From assembly GCF_934330165.1 (NCBI RefSeq), contig NZ_CAKRGI010000035.1, positions 1 through 19,722 on the forward strand: a stretch of DNA of 19,722 bases, given 5' to 3'. The translations under genes were made by a program, and so were the position numbers. Positions 5,829 to 13,402 of this stretch are shown piece by piece. The notes under the pieces were generated by a model. The model searched no databases, was not told where the DNA came from, and saw only the letters and a list, made by a program, of their open reading frames with translations. The DNA is from an uncultured Mediterraneibacter sp. (GTDB lineage: Bacteria; Bacillota; Clostridia; Lachnospirales; Lachnospiraceae). Position 1 is the first letter of the stretch; each line of letters opens with the position of its first letter.

Positions 5829-7535
5829 ATGCCAGATTTAGAAACCTGTCGTCAGAACATCCTTTCCGAAGATTACCGTGATTTTATCGAGAATCGGACA
5901 CGCACACCTCTTTTTAATGAGCTTCTCCTTCAAAATCCCTGTGAACAGGATGCCGGTGGTGGATACACCTGCTATTATTTTCCAAAAGAATCAGTAGAAC
6001 CGATCACGCTCTCCCGCTTTTCTTATAATTCTATCCCCCAGTGCTTTTCGCCCCTGAGTATGGAAACGCTGAACCATGCAGGAATCCTTCCGGTTCAGAA
6101 TTATCCTACGCTCCAGCTAAAAGGACAGGGGGTGTTGATCGGATTTTTGGACAGCGGTATTGACTATACAAGCCGCCTGTTCCGCAACCTTGACGGTTCG
6201 ACAAGAATTGCCGCCATCTGGGATCAGACGATCCAGAGCGGAACACCACCACAGGGATTTGCTTACGGAACAGAATATGTCCGAGAAGCCATTGATGCCG
6301 CCCTTTCTTCCGAAGATCCTGCATCTCTTGTTCCTTCTGTTGATGACACCGGACACGGAACTTTTGTTGCAAGCCTCGCTGCAGGCGGTGCAGATATCTC
6401 CGAACAGTTCCTCGGAGCCGCACCTGAATGTACCATTGCGATGGTAAAATTAAAAACTGCCAAGCAATATCTGAAAGAATACTATTGTATTGCCTCTGAT
6501 GCTGTCTGCTATCAGGAAACGGATCTTCTGCTGGGACTGAAATATCTAAATGACCTTGCATCCGCTCTTGACCTTCCGCTCGTAATGTGCATTACTGTCG
6601 GTACAAACATGGGGGGACACGTCGGCACCCTCCCCCTTCCCAGCCAGGTTGGTGCTTACAGTCTTGTGGCCAACCGGATCGCAGTCATCGGAACAGGAAA
6701 TGAAGCCGACAAACGCCATCATTATTACAATACGATCCAGAATCTCAGTGACACCAAGACCGTTGAAATCCGGGTGGGCGAAAATGTCTCCGGCTTCATG
6801 CTGGAACTCTGGGTTATGATCCCCAACATTTTATCCATTTCCATCATTTCTCCTTCCGGTGAAAACACTTCCCGTATCCCCTTCCGGGCTGGCTCAAATG
6901 TCGAACTGGACTTTCTTTTTGAAAAGACAAAAGTTTATGTCGATTACCGGCTGATGGTAGAAAAAACCAACTCTGAGCTTGTCTTTTTCCGGTTCAATAC
7001 TCCTGCTGCCGGGATCTGGAAAATTGTTGTTGAACCAGTCCGCCTCATTGACGGACAGTTTCATATGTGGCTTCCCGTCACAGAATTTCTTGATGGAGAA
7101 GTATATTTTCTTGCATCAGACCCCTATTACACCCTGACCAATCCCGCTAATGCACCAAGTCCCATCATCGTTTCCTATTACGATGGGAAAAATGGAGGAC
7201 TCGCCCAGGCATCCGGCCGCGGATACACCCGCACCCAGTTTCAGAATCCTTCCATCACAGCTCCCGGCATCAATGTAAAAGGAGCATTGCCGGGCGGACG
7301 CTTTACTGTTCGTTCCGGCTCCTGTATTTCCACAGCCATCACTGCCGGAGCCGTTGCACTTATGCTGGAATGGGAACTGGAGCAGAAAAATGTCACCGGC
7401 ATTGATGTCTTTCAGATCAAAAGTCTGCTGATCCTCGGCGCAATCCGCCCGGATTTTCTGGAATATCCAAACCGTGAATGGGGATACGGCCAGTTAAACC
7501 TCTATAATACATTTGAAGCCATGAGGCAGCTCTGA
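5829..7535 (+). CDS. S8 subtilisin-like Csp-type protein with Cys at the catalytic Ser
   Basis: Member of the clostridial Csp branch of subtilases, the family that processes the cortex hydrolase SleC during spore germination in Clostridium; Lachnospiraceae carry such proteins of about 550-600 residues. Here 568 residues show D108 in FLDSGID, H176 in TGHGT and the oxyanion-hole Asn N291 in GTGNE. The family's GTS motif reads G497-S498-C499, so the serine nucleophile is replaced by Cys (TGT at 7323-7325), followed by the usual ISTAITAGAVAL helix. An insert near 310-440 fits the jelly-roll domain of Csp proteins. There is no signal peptide. The ATG has TCAGGA 8 bases upstream. The protein may be a pseudoprotease, as CspC is in C. 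difficile, or a cysteine-dependent variant. Its terminator overlaps the end of the gene. The family call is firm; activity and germination role are inferred. Confidence 0.88.
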   Translation: MPDLETCRQNILSEDYRDFIENRTRTPLFNELLLQNPCEQDAGGGYTCYYFPKESVEPITLSRFSYNSIPQCFSPLSMETLNHAGILPVQNYPTLQLKGQGVLIGFLDSGIDYTSRLFRNLDGSTRIAAIWDQTIQSGTPPQGFAYGTEYVREAIDAALSSEDPASLVPSVDDTGHGTFVASLAAGGADISEQFLGAAPECTIAMVKLKTAKQYLKEYYCIASDAVCYQETDLLLGLKYLNDLASALDLPLVMCITVGTNMGGHVGTLPLPSQVGAYSLVANRIAVIGTGNEADKRHHYYNTIQNLSDTKTVEIRVGENVSGFMLELWVMIPNILSISIISPSGENTSRIPFRAGSNVELDFLFEKTKVYVDYRLMVEKTNSELVFFRFNTPAAGIWKIVVEPVRLIDGQFHMWLPVTEFLDGEVYFLASDPYYTLTNPANAPSPIIVSYYDGKNGGLAQASGRGYTRTQFQNPSITAPGINVKGALPGGRFTVRSGSCISTAITAGAVALMLEWELEQKNVTGIDVFQIKSLLILGAIRPDFLEYPNREWGYGQLNLYNTFEAMRQL

Positions 7536-7558
7536 CGCTGTCCCATGGCTTCTTTTTT
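7515..7558 (+). terminator. Terminator overlapping the csp-like stop codon
   Basis: A 16-pair arm at 7515-7530 matches 7537-7552 with one mismatch and one G-T pair, loop TCTGAC, then TTTTTT at 7553-7558. The left arm lies inside the last six codons of the csp-like gene and the loop contains its TGA stop. On the minus strand there is no T-tract, so it does not obviously end the antiporter transcript. Confidence 0.88.
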
Positions 7559-7598
7559 AAATCATTTTCCCTGTGAATTTTCCATCCCATATCCCGGA

Positions 7599-8858
7599 TT
7601 ACCGGTTATCCTCACGGTTCTCGTAATAACTCTTAACCCGTTCTGATTCAGGTACGATCTGCTCTACTGCAGGAGCTGTTCCCGGTGCAAATACAACTTT
7701 CAGCATAATCGGTGTAATAATCGTTGTAATTACAACCACAACGATGATTGGTCCAAGCAGGGCAGAACTCATCAGCCCCAGTGCCGCACCCTTGCTGGCA
7801 ACGATCAGTGCAACCTCACCTCTTGAGATCATACCAACTCCGATCCGCTTTACCTGATAATTTTTATAACCACACACTTTTGCTCCAAGTCCACATCCAA
7901 CAATCTTTGTAATTACTGCAACGATTGTCAGAACTACTGCAAAGGCAATGATCGTCATAGACATCTTCGGCAGTTCCACCTTCAGTCCGATACTTGCAAA
8001 GAACACCGGTGAAAGAAGCAGGTAAGACATTGTATCAAATTTAGACTCCAGATAAGTAGAACGCTGTACATTGGAAATAATAAGTCCTGCGATATACGCT
8101 CCCGTAATATCTGCAACTCCGAATACTTCCTCTGCCACAAACGCCATGATCAGGCAGAATACAAATGCAATGATCGTATGGCGGTGAAGTTCTTTTTCCG
8201 CTTCATCGACCCATTTCTTATACATTTTATAGAAGATCAGACCGATGACACCTGAAAATGCGAAGAATCCAACAATCTTCAACAGAACGATTCCAAGGCT
8301 TACAGAATCATCTGCCATACTCGTAACGATCGTCAGTGCAATGATTCCAAGTACATCATCAATGATCGCTGCCCCGAGGATCGCATTTCCTGAGCGGGTC
8401 TTCAGCTTTCCAAGTTCTTTCAGTGTCTCTACCGTAATACTTACCGATGTCGCCGTCAGAATGACTCCGATAAAGATATTCTGTAAAAAGACCGGTGAAG
8501 TCACATCTGACTCGATCGCACCCGGTTTATTGAAGAACCACGCAACCGCATAACCTCCTGCCAGCGGTACAAGTACTCCAAATAATGCAATGATAAAAGA
8601 AGCTTTTCCACTCGCCTTAAGCTCTTTGATATCCGTCTCCATACCTGCCGAGAACATCAGTACGATCACACCGATCTCGGCTACTTCATGGATAAATGAA
8701 GTTTCTGTTAATAATCCAAATCCTGCAGGTCCCAAAACAAGTCCTGCAAGCAATGCTCCTACAACCTGCGGCATCTGGACTTTCTTTGTCAGAAGACCCA
8801 GTACCTTTGTTGATAATAAAATTATTGCCAAATCCAGTAAGTATCTATAAGCATCCAT
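7599..8858 (-). CDS. Na+(K+)/H+ antiporter, CPA2 family (GerN/NapA-like)
   Basis: Membrane antiporter of the monovalent cation:proton antiporter-2 family, moving Na+ or K+ against H+ across the cell membrane. The 419 residues carry about a dozen hydrophobic segments and the Na_H_Exchanger core: GLVLGPAGFGLL near 39-50, MFSAGME near 68-74, the paired aspartates D167-D168 in IIDDVLG that mark electrogenic NapA-like members, K318 in the TKIVGCGLGAK helix, and SRGEVALIVA near 345-354. It ends shortly after the last helix with no TrkA-N/RCK regulatory domain, unlike KefC. I prefer the ATG at 8858, with GGAAGAGAG upstream, over the in-frame GTG at 8867, which is too close to it. It follows the clpX-like gene on the same strand without a terminator between, so co-transcription is likely. 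GerN in Bacillus cereus is a germination antiporter, but a similar role here is speculation. Confidence 0.9.
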   Translation of the reverse strand: MDAYRYLLDLAIILLSTKVLGLLTKKVQMPQVVGALLAGLVLGPAGFGLLTETSFIHEVAEIGVIVLMFSAGMETDIKELKASGKASFIIALFGVLVPLAGGYAVAWFFNKPGAIESDVTSPVFLQNIFIGVILTATSVSITVETLKELGKLKTRSGNAILGAAIIDDVLGIIALTIVTSMADDSVSLGIVLLKIVGFFAFSGVIGLIFYKMYKKWVDEAEKELHRHTIIAFVFCLIMAFVAEEVFGVADITGAYIAGLIISNVQRSTYLESKFDTMSYLLLSPVFFASIGLKVELPKMSMTIIAFAVVLTIVAVITKIVGCGLGAKVCGYKNYQVKRIGVGMISRGEVALIVASKGAALGLMSSALLGPIIVVVVITTIITPIMLKVVFAPGTAPAVEQIVPESERVKSYYENREDNR

Positions 8859-8863
8859 TTTTT

Positions 8864-8923
8864 TCACTCTCTTCCGTTTTCTCTATTCGCTGTCATCTGA
8901 TCCCATGGTTCTGCCATACTCAT
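8864..8923 (-). CDS. Possible 19-residue upstream peptide
   Basis: A short frame, MSMAEPWDQMTANRENGRE, starts at ATG 8923 with AAAAAGGA four bases upstream and ends in TGA at 8864-8866, five bases before the antiporter ATG. It could be a leader peptide that couples translation of the antiporter to the clpX-like transcript, or a chance frame. I see no membrane segment or known motif, and no other evidence supports it. Confidence 0.25.
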   Translation of the reverse strand: MSMAEPWDQMTANRENGRE

Positions 8924-8956
8924 GGAATCCTTTTTATTGCAGTGCACCGGTCTTTT

Positions 8957-10429
8957 TCAACCATTTAATTCCAGTACTTCCTGCCCCCGCAGACGGATGA
9001 CCGGTCCGCCTGTTCCTTCAATATAAGCTCTGGTGATCGTCACCTCTCCAATATTATCATCTTTCGGAATTTCATACATGATATCCAGCATAAATTCCTC
9101 GATGATCGCACGAAGTGCTCTTGCCCCGGTATCTTTCTCCATTGCCTTTTCCGCGATCGCCTCCAATGCACTGTCATCAAAATCCAGTTTCACTTCATCC
9201 AGTGCCAGAAGCTTCTGGTACTGCTTCAGGATCGCATTCTTCGGCTCTCTTAAGATCTTCACCAGCATCTCTTTATCCAGTCCTTTCAGGGTAAAGATGA
9301 TCGGAAGTCTTCCGAGGAACTCCGGGATCATGCCGAACTTACGCAGATCTTCTACCGTGACCTTTGACAGAAGATTCTCGTCATGCTCATATGTATCCTT
9401 CAGCTCTGAATTAAATCCCATGGACGTCTTCTTCTGAAGACGTTCTTTGATGATCTCTTCAATATCCGGGAACGCTCCTCCACAGATGAACAGAATATTC
9501 TTTGTATTCACTGTGGTCAGCGGAACCATTGCATTCTTACTGTTCGCTCCCACAGGCACTTCTACCTCACTGCCTTCTAAAAGCTTCAGCATTCCCTGCT
9601 GTACGGATTCTCCGCTCACATCCCGCTGGCTGGAAGTCTTTTTCTTGGCGATCTTATCGATCTCATCAATAAAAATAATTCCCTGCTCTGCACGTTCTAC
9701 ATCATTATCTGCTGCCGCAAGCAGCTTTGATACAACGCTCTCGATATCATCTCCGATATAACCGGCCTCTGTCAGGGAAGTCGCATCCGTGATCGCCAGC
9801 GGCACATCCAGCAATCTTGCCAGTGTCTTCACCAGATATGTCTTTCCGCTTCCTGTCGGTCCGATCATCAGCATATTGGATTTTTCAATCTCAATATCAT
9901 CCATCGTATTGGTTGCCACCCTCTTATAATGATTATAGACCGCTACTGCCATGGTCTTCTTTGCACGTTCCTGACCTACCACATACTCATCCAGTCTGGC
10001 CTTGATCTTATGCGGTGCAGGAATATTCTTAATATCCAGTTCTGGAAATTCCTTTGGTTTCTCTTTTTTCTTCTTGATCTTTTTTGCTTCTGGCTGCATT
10101 CCTTCCAAATCAGAAAGATTCAGAAACTGCACTCCCGGCATATTCATCATTTTTCCCAGATCCAGAGGACTGCTGCCCATCGCATCAAAGCTTCTCTGCA
10201 TACAGTCCGGACACACCGTAATATGGTTCGGAAGATCGATCATCTTCCCGGTCACACTCTCCGGTCTGTGACAGATAAAGCAGATTTTCTCGTAACCGTC
10301 ATCATCCTTACGCTCCTTTTCAGCGTCTTTGACCACTTCCTTACGGGAATCCTCTGTCCGGTTCTCTTTTTCCTGTGGAATCTCAGAATCTTCTTCTTCG
10401 TCCACAATAACGAAATCCTGATCTGACAT
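8957..10429 (-). CDS. clpX: ClpX-like AAA+ protein unfoldase, extended variant
   Basis: ATP-driven unfoldase of the ClpX type, which feeds substrates to ClpP. In 490 residues (canonical ClpX is about 410-430) there is an acidic extension at 1-45, a ClpX zinc-binding domain with C50, C53, C73 and C76, a long Lys-rich linker near 85-135, then the AAA+ core. The core has Walker A GPTGSGKT at 190-197, pore loop GYIG at 223-226 (usually GYVG), Walker B IIFIDEID at 251-258, arginine finger region PEFLGR at 369-374 and sensor-2 GAR at 435-437. The ClpP-docking tripeptide appears as MGF at 337-339. The RKH pore loop is replaced by SKN at 297-299, suggesting different substrate choice. It is not next to clpP or tig, so it is probably a paralogue of the main clpX. 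It has a promoter at 10564-10592. The ATG follows an AAAGGGAAA ribosome site. Confidence 0.88.
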   Translation of the reverse strand: MSDQDFVIVDEEEDSEIPQEKENRTEDSRKEVVKDAEKERKDDDGYEKICFICHRPESVTGKMIDLPNHITVCPDCMQRSFDAMGSSPLDLGKMMNMPGVQFLNLSDLEGMQPEAKKIKKKKEKPKEFPELDIKNIPAPHKIKARLDEYVVGQERAKKTMAVAVYNHYKRVATNTMDDIEIEKSNMLMIGPTGSGKTYLVKTLARLLDVPLAITDATSLTEAGYIGDDIESVVSKLLAAADNDVERAEQGIIFIDEIDKIAKKKTSSQRDVSGESVQQGMLKLLEGSEVEVPVGANSKNAMVPLTTVNTKNILFICGGAFPDIEEIIKERLQKKTSMGFNSELKDTYEHDENLLSKVTVEDLRKFGMIPEFLGRLPIIFTLKGLDKEMLVKILREPKNAILKQYQKLLALDEVKLDFDDSALEAIAEKAMEKDTGARALRAIIEEFMLDIMYEIPKDDNIGEVTITRAYIEGTGGPVIRLRGQEVLELNG

Positions 10430-10563
10430 ACGCTTTCCCTTTCTTCTCCTGTTCCATTTGCTTCCTGCGTCCCGTCATATCCTGCCTGAAAAATTCATAA
10501 ATATCACAACCAGAAATCTCTGACCCCTGTTCCATTTTGCAGAATCCTGACGATCCGCAGTTC

Positions 10564-10592
10564 ATTATAGTACAATCACTTCAAATATTCAA
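10564..10592 (-). promoter_or_regulatory. Promoter of the clpX-like gene
   Basis: On the minus strand TTGAAT (10587-10592), 17 bases, then a perfect TATAAT (10564-10569). The predicted start leaves about 125 nt of leader. It lies in the 203-base gap after ligA, in which I see only a weak hairpin (TGTG with CACA) and no strong terminator, so some read-through from ligA is possible. Confidence 0.75.
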
Positions 10593-10632
10593 ATAAACAA
10601 ACTGTGAACTCTTACACAATCTTAACACCACA

Positions 10633-12600
10633 CTACTGTCCCAGCATCCCGATCAACGTCTCTTCCGAAATGATCGGCACTCCAAGTTCTCTCGCCTTTT
10701 TGTTCTTTGAAGAAGTTGAATTTACATCATTATTGATCAGATAACCGGTCTTTGATGTCACGCTGCCGGTTACCTTTCCTCCACGCTTCTCTATTTCCGC
10801 TTTTATCTCTGCCCGATTAGCAAAATGTTCCACACTTCCCGTGATCACGAAATTGATTCCCTCAAATTTCTGACTGTCCTCTGTCACAGCCTCCTTCTGC
10901 AGCTCCACCTCGTCCAGCAGTCTGCGGTAGATTTCCCGATGCTTCGGGTCAGCAAAATATTCTACATAGGTCTTCGCCATGATCCCGCCAATGCCCTGAA
11001 TCTCTACCAGTTCTTCTTCGGCTGCCTCTTCCGCACGCTTTGGATCATCTCCGAATGCTTTACAGATGACCTTCGCATTGGCACTTCCGATATTCGGGAT
11101 CCCAAGACTGTAGATCAGTCGTGCCAGCGTTGTCTTCCTTGCATTTTCAATATTTCTAAGCAGCTTCTGATAAGATTTCTCTCCAAATCCATCCATGCTC
11201 TTAATGTCTTCCTCATACCGATCCAAATGGAACAGATCCGTAAAATCTTTCACATACCCATGCAGAATGAATTTTTCCAGCGTTGCCTCTGAAAGTCCTT
11301 CGATATTCATCGCATCTCTGCTTGCGAACAGGCTGAATGCTTTTACGTGCTTCGCCTGACATTCCGGGTTCGTACAGAATAACGTCTTCGTCTCATTTTC
11401 CATGGAGATCTTTGTCGCACCACCACAGACCGGACAGACTGTCGGAATATCTTTTACACCGCTCCGTGTCAGATTCTCCGCAATCTGCGGAATGATCATG
11501 TTGGCCTTATACACCTGGATCGTATCACCGACTCCCAGTTCCAGCTCTTCCATAATACTGATATTATGCACGCTGGCACGACTGACCGTTGTTCCTTCCA
11601 GTTCTACCGGTTCAAAAACCGCAACCGGATTGATCAGTCCCGTTCTTGACGGACTCCACTCAATCTCAAGAAGCGTTGTCTCCCGGATCTCATCTGCCCA
11701 TTTAAATGCAAAAGAATCTCTCGGAAACTTTGCGGTCGTTCCCAGTGACTGTCCATAGGCAATATCATCATAGACCAGTACCAGTCCGTCAGACGGGATT
11801 TCATTTTTCCCGATCGCCTTGGCAAACCATGCCACTTCCTCTTCGATCGTTTCTGCCGTCACAGGATGATGTTCCACCACGTCAAATCCCTGTTCTTCCA
11901 GCCACTGCATCTGATACATTCTCGAATTATGAAAATCTGCCTCTTCCGCACTCACCAGTGTAAATGCGAAAAACTTCACATTTCTTTTCGCAGTGATCTC
12001 ATTATTCAACTGCCGTACAGACCCACTGCACAAATTTCGCGGATTTTTATATTTTGCATCGACATCTTCGATCTTTTCATTGATCGCATCAAAATCTTTA
12101 TAGGAGATCACTGCCTCTCCACGCAGAACCAGCTCACCCTGGTACGGAATATGCAGCGGTACATTCTGAAAGACCTTTGCATTGTTCGTGATGACCTCTC
12201 CCTCGATTCCATTTCCTCTTGTAACGGCTTTGACCAGTTCTCCACCCTGATACGTGAGAACAATAGTCAGTCCGTCCAGTTTCCAGGAGATCATCGCTTT
12301 CTGCGTGCCAAGAAATTCTTTCAGCCGCTCTACTTCCTTCGTCTTATCCAGTGACAGCATCGGCCGCTCATGGCGTTCTTTCGGCAGTCCGCTGACCACC
12401 TCATAACCGACATTGACCGTCGGACTGTTCGCCATCTTTGTTCCCAGTTCTTTTTCCAGTTCTTCCAGTTCTTCATAGAGCCTGTCATATTCATAGTTGC
12501 TCATGATCTCTGTATTGTCCTGCTCGTATGCCTTTCTCGCCCGGTTCAGAAGTTCTACCAGTTCCCGCATCCGCTGCTGCTCACTTTTTCCCTGCTCCAT
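10633..12600 (-). CDS. ligA: NAD-dependent DNA ligase LigA, divergent type
   Basis: Seals nicks in DNA during replication and repair, using NAD+ as adenylate donor. In the 655-residue form there is the N-terminal Ia domain (MSNYEYDRLYEEL near 33-45), the adenylation domain with nucleophile K107 in KLDG, E162 in RGEA, R188 and R196 in NPRN...SVRQ, and K300 in AFKW. An OB fold (TGLINPVAVFEP, then TVSRASVHN) follows, then a zinc finger with C389, C392, C409 and C414, helix-hairpin-helix repeats and a BRCT domain from about 578. Some motif positions differ from typical LigA: S105 before KLDG, TRGNG instead of TRGDG, and DGLVLV where DGxVxK is usual. The start at 12600 is one base after the rluF stop, with GGAAAG upstream; ATG at 12621 is an alternative. 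It is the last gene of a six-gene run. Confidence 0.93.
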   Translation of the reverse strand: MEQGKSEQQRMRELVELLNRARKAYEQDNTEIMSNYEYDRLYEELEELEKELGTKMANSPTVNVGYEVVSGLPKERHERPMLSLDKTKEVERLKEFLGTQKAMISWKLDGLTIVLTYQGGELVKAVTRGNGIEGEVITNNAKVFQNVPLHIPYQGELVLRGEAVISYKDFDAINEKIEDVDAKYKNPRNLCSGSVRQLNNEITAKRNVKFFAFTLVSAEEADFHNSRMYQMQWLEEQGFDVVEHHPVTAETIEEEVAWFAKAIGKNEIPSDGLVLVYDDIAYGQSLGTTAKFPRDSFAFKWADEIRETTLLEIEWSPSRTGLINPVAVFEPVELEGTTVSRASVHNISIMEELELGVGDTIQVYKANMIIPQIAENLTRSGVKDIPTVCPVCGGATKISMENETKTLFCTNPECQAKHVKAFSLFASRDAMNIEGLSEATLEKFILHGYVKDFTDLFHLDRYEEDIKSMDGFGEKSYQKLLRNIENARKTTLARLIYSLGIPNIGSANAKVICKAFGDDPKRAEEAAEEELVEIQGIGGIMAKTYVEYFADPKHREIYRRLLDEVELQKEAVTEDSQKFEGINFVITGSVEHFANRAEIKAEIEKRGGKVTGSVTSKTGYLINNDVNSTSSKNKKARELGVPIISEETLIGMLGQ

Positions 12601-12601
12601 T

Positions 12602-13402
12602 TTATTTCTTTCCTGCTCCATCTTTCCTCTCCTGCCTGCTTGCCCTTCCGCCCGGAAGACTGGAAGACTGCTCCAGCAACTGATCCAGCTCATTTAATTC
12701 CCGGTCTGTCAGTTTACGGTATTTTCCTTCTTTCAGTCCATCCAGCGTAATATTCATCACCCGGACTCTCAAAAGATCTTTTACCTCATACCCCAGTGCT
12801 TCACACATTCTGCGGATCTGACGGTTCAATCCCTGCGTCAATACGATCTTAAATGTATATTTCCCCAATTTCTCTACTTTACACGGTCTCGTCACCGTAT
12901 CCAGAATTGCCACCCCCTGTGACATTTTCTTAAGGAAATCTTCTGTGATCTCATGATCCACCGTTACTTTGTATTCTTTCTCATGATAATTTGCTGCTCT
13001 CATGATCTTATTGATGATATCTCCATTATTCGTCATCAGCAGCAGACCTCTGGAATCCTTGTCCAGCCTTCCGATATAAGTCACCCTCACCGGATAATTC
13101 AGGAAACGCACAATGCTGTCTCTTTCCCGTCTTTCTTCCGTGCAGACAATCCCTCTTGGCTTATTTACCGCAAGCACGATCATCTCATCCTGCTTTGACA
13201 CGGTCTTATTTCCCACTTTTACCGTCTGGCCCGGATAGATCTTCATTCCCATTCCGGCACGCTTTCCGTCCACGCTCACCTTTCCGGTCTCAATGAGGCG
13301 GTCTGCCTCTCTCCTGGAACACACTCCTGCCTCACTTAAATACTTATTCAGTCTTACCGGTTCTTTTTTCTGTATAAATTCTTCTCTGATCCGATTACTC
13401 AC
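12602..13402 (-). CDS. rluF: 23S rRNA pseudouridine synthase RluF
   Basis: Pseudouridine synthase of the RsuA/RluB/E/F group; E. coli RluF modifies U2604 of 23S rRNA. The 266 residues contain an S4 RNA-binding domain at about 17-64 (VRLNKYLSEAGVCSRREAD) and a catalytic domain with D114 in GRLDKDS. TQGLNRQIRRMCEALGYEV at 189-207 is the typical RluF version of the family motif, followed by RVRVMNI. The tail from 248 is basic and low complexity. The start is GTG (13400-13402), overlapping the end of the DHHW gene by 8 bases, with GGAG about 9 bases upstream; no later start keeps the S4 domain whole. The stop lies one base before the ligA start. Function is secure; the exact target base is inferred from E. 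coli. Confidence 0.92.
   Translation of the reverse strand: MSNRIREEFIQKKEPVRLNKYLSEAGVCSRREADRLIETGKVSVDGKRAGMGMKIYPGQTVKVGNKTVSKQDEMIVLAVNKPRGIVCTEERRERDSIVRFLNYPVRVTYIGRLDKDSRGLLLMTNNGDIINKIMRAANYHEKEYKVTVDHEITEDFLKKMSQGVAILDTVTRPCKVEKLGKYTFKIVLTQGLNRQIRRMCEALGYEVKDLLRVRVMNITLDGLKEGKYRKLTDRELNELDQLLEQSSSLPGGRASRQERKDGAGKK

Noticed and set aside
9033..10426. Several plus-strand frames opposite the clpX-like gene
   Set aside because: Ser/Phe/Ile-rich shadows of a well-conserved AAA+ gene; none has family-like motifs.
10383..10565. 60-residue minus-strand frame upstream of the clpX-like gene
   Set aside because: Its ATG lies within the -10 box, so the mRNA would not contain it; it also overlaps the clpX-like start.
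12601..12693. Longer LigA start with 31 extra residues
   Set aside because: The extension lies wholly inside rluF in another frame and looks like its shadow; starts at 12600 or 12621 have ribosome sites and give normal LigA length.
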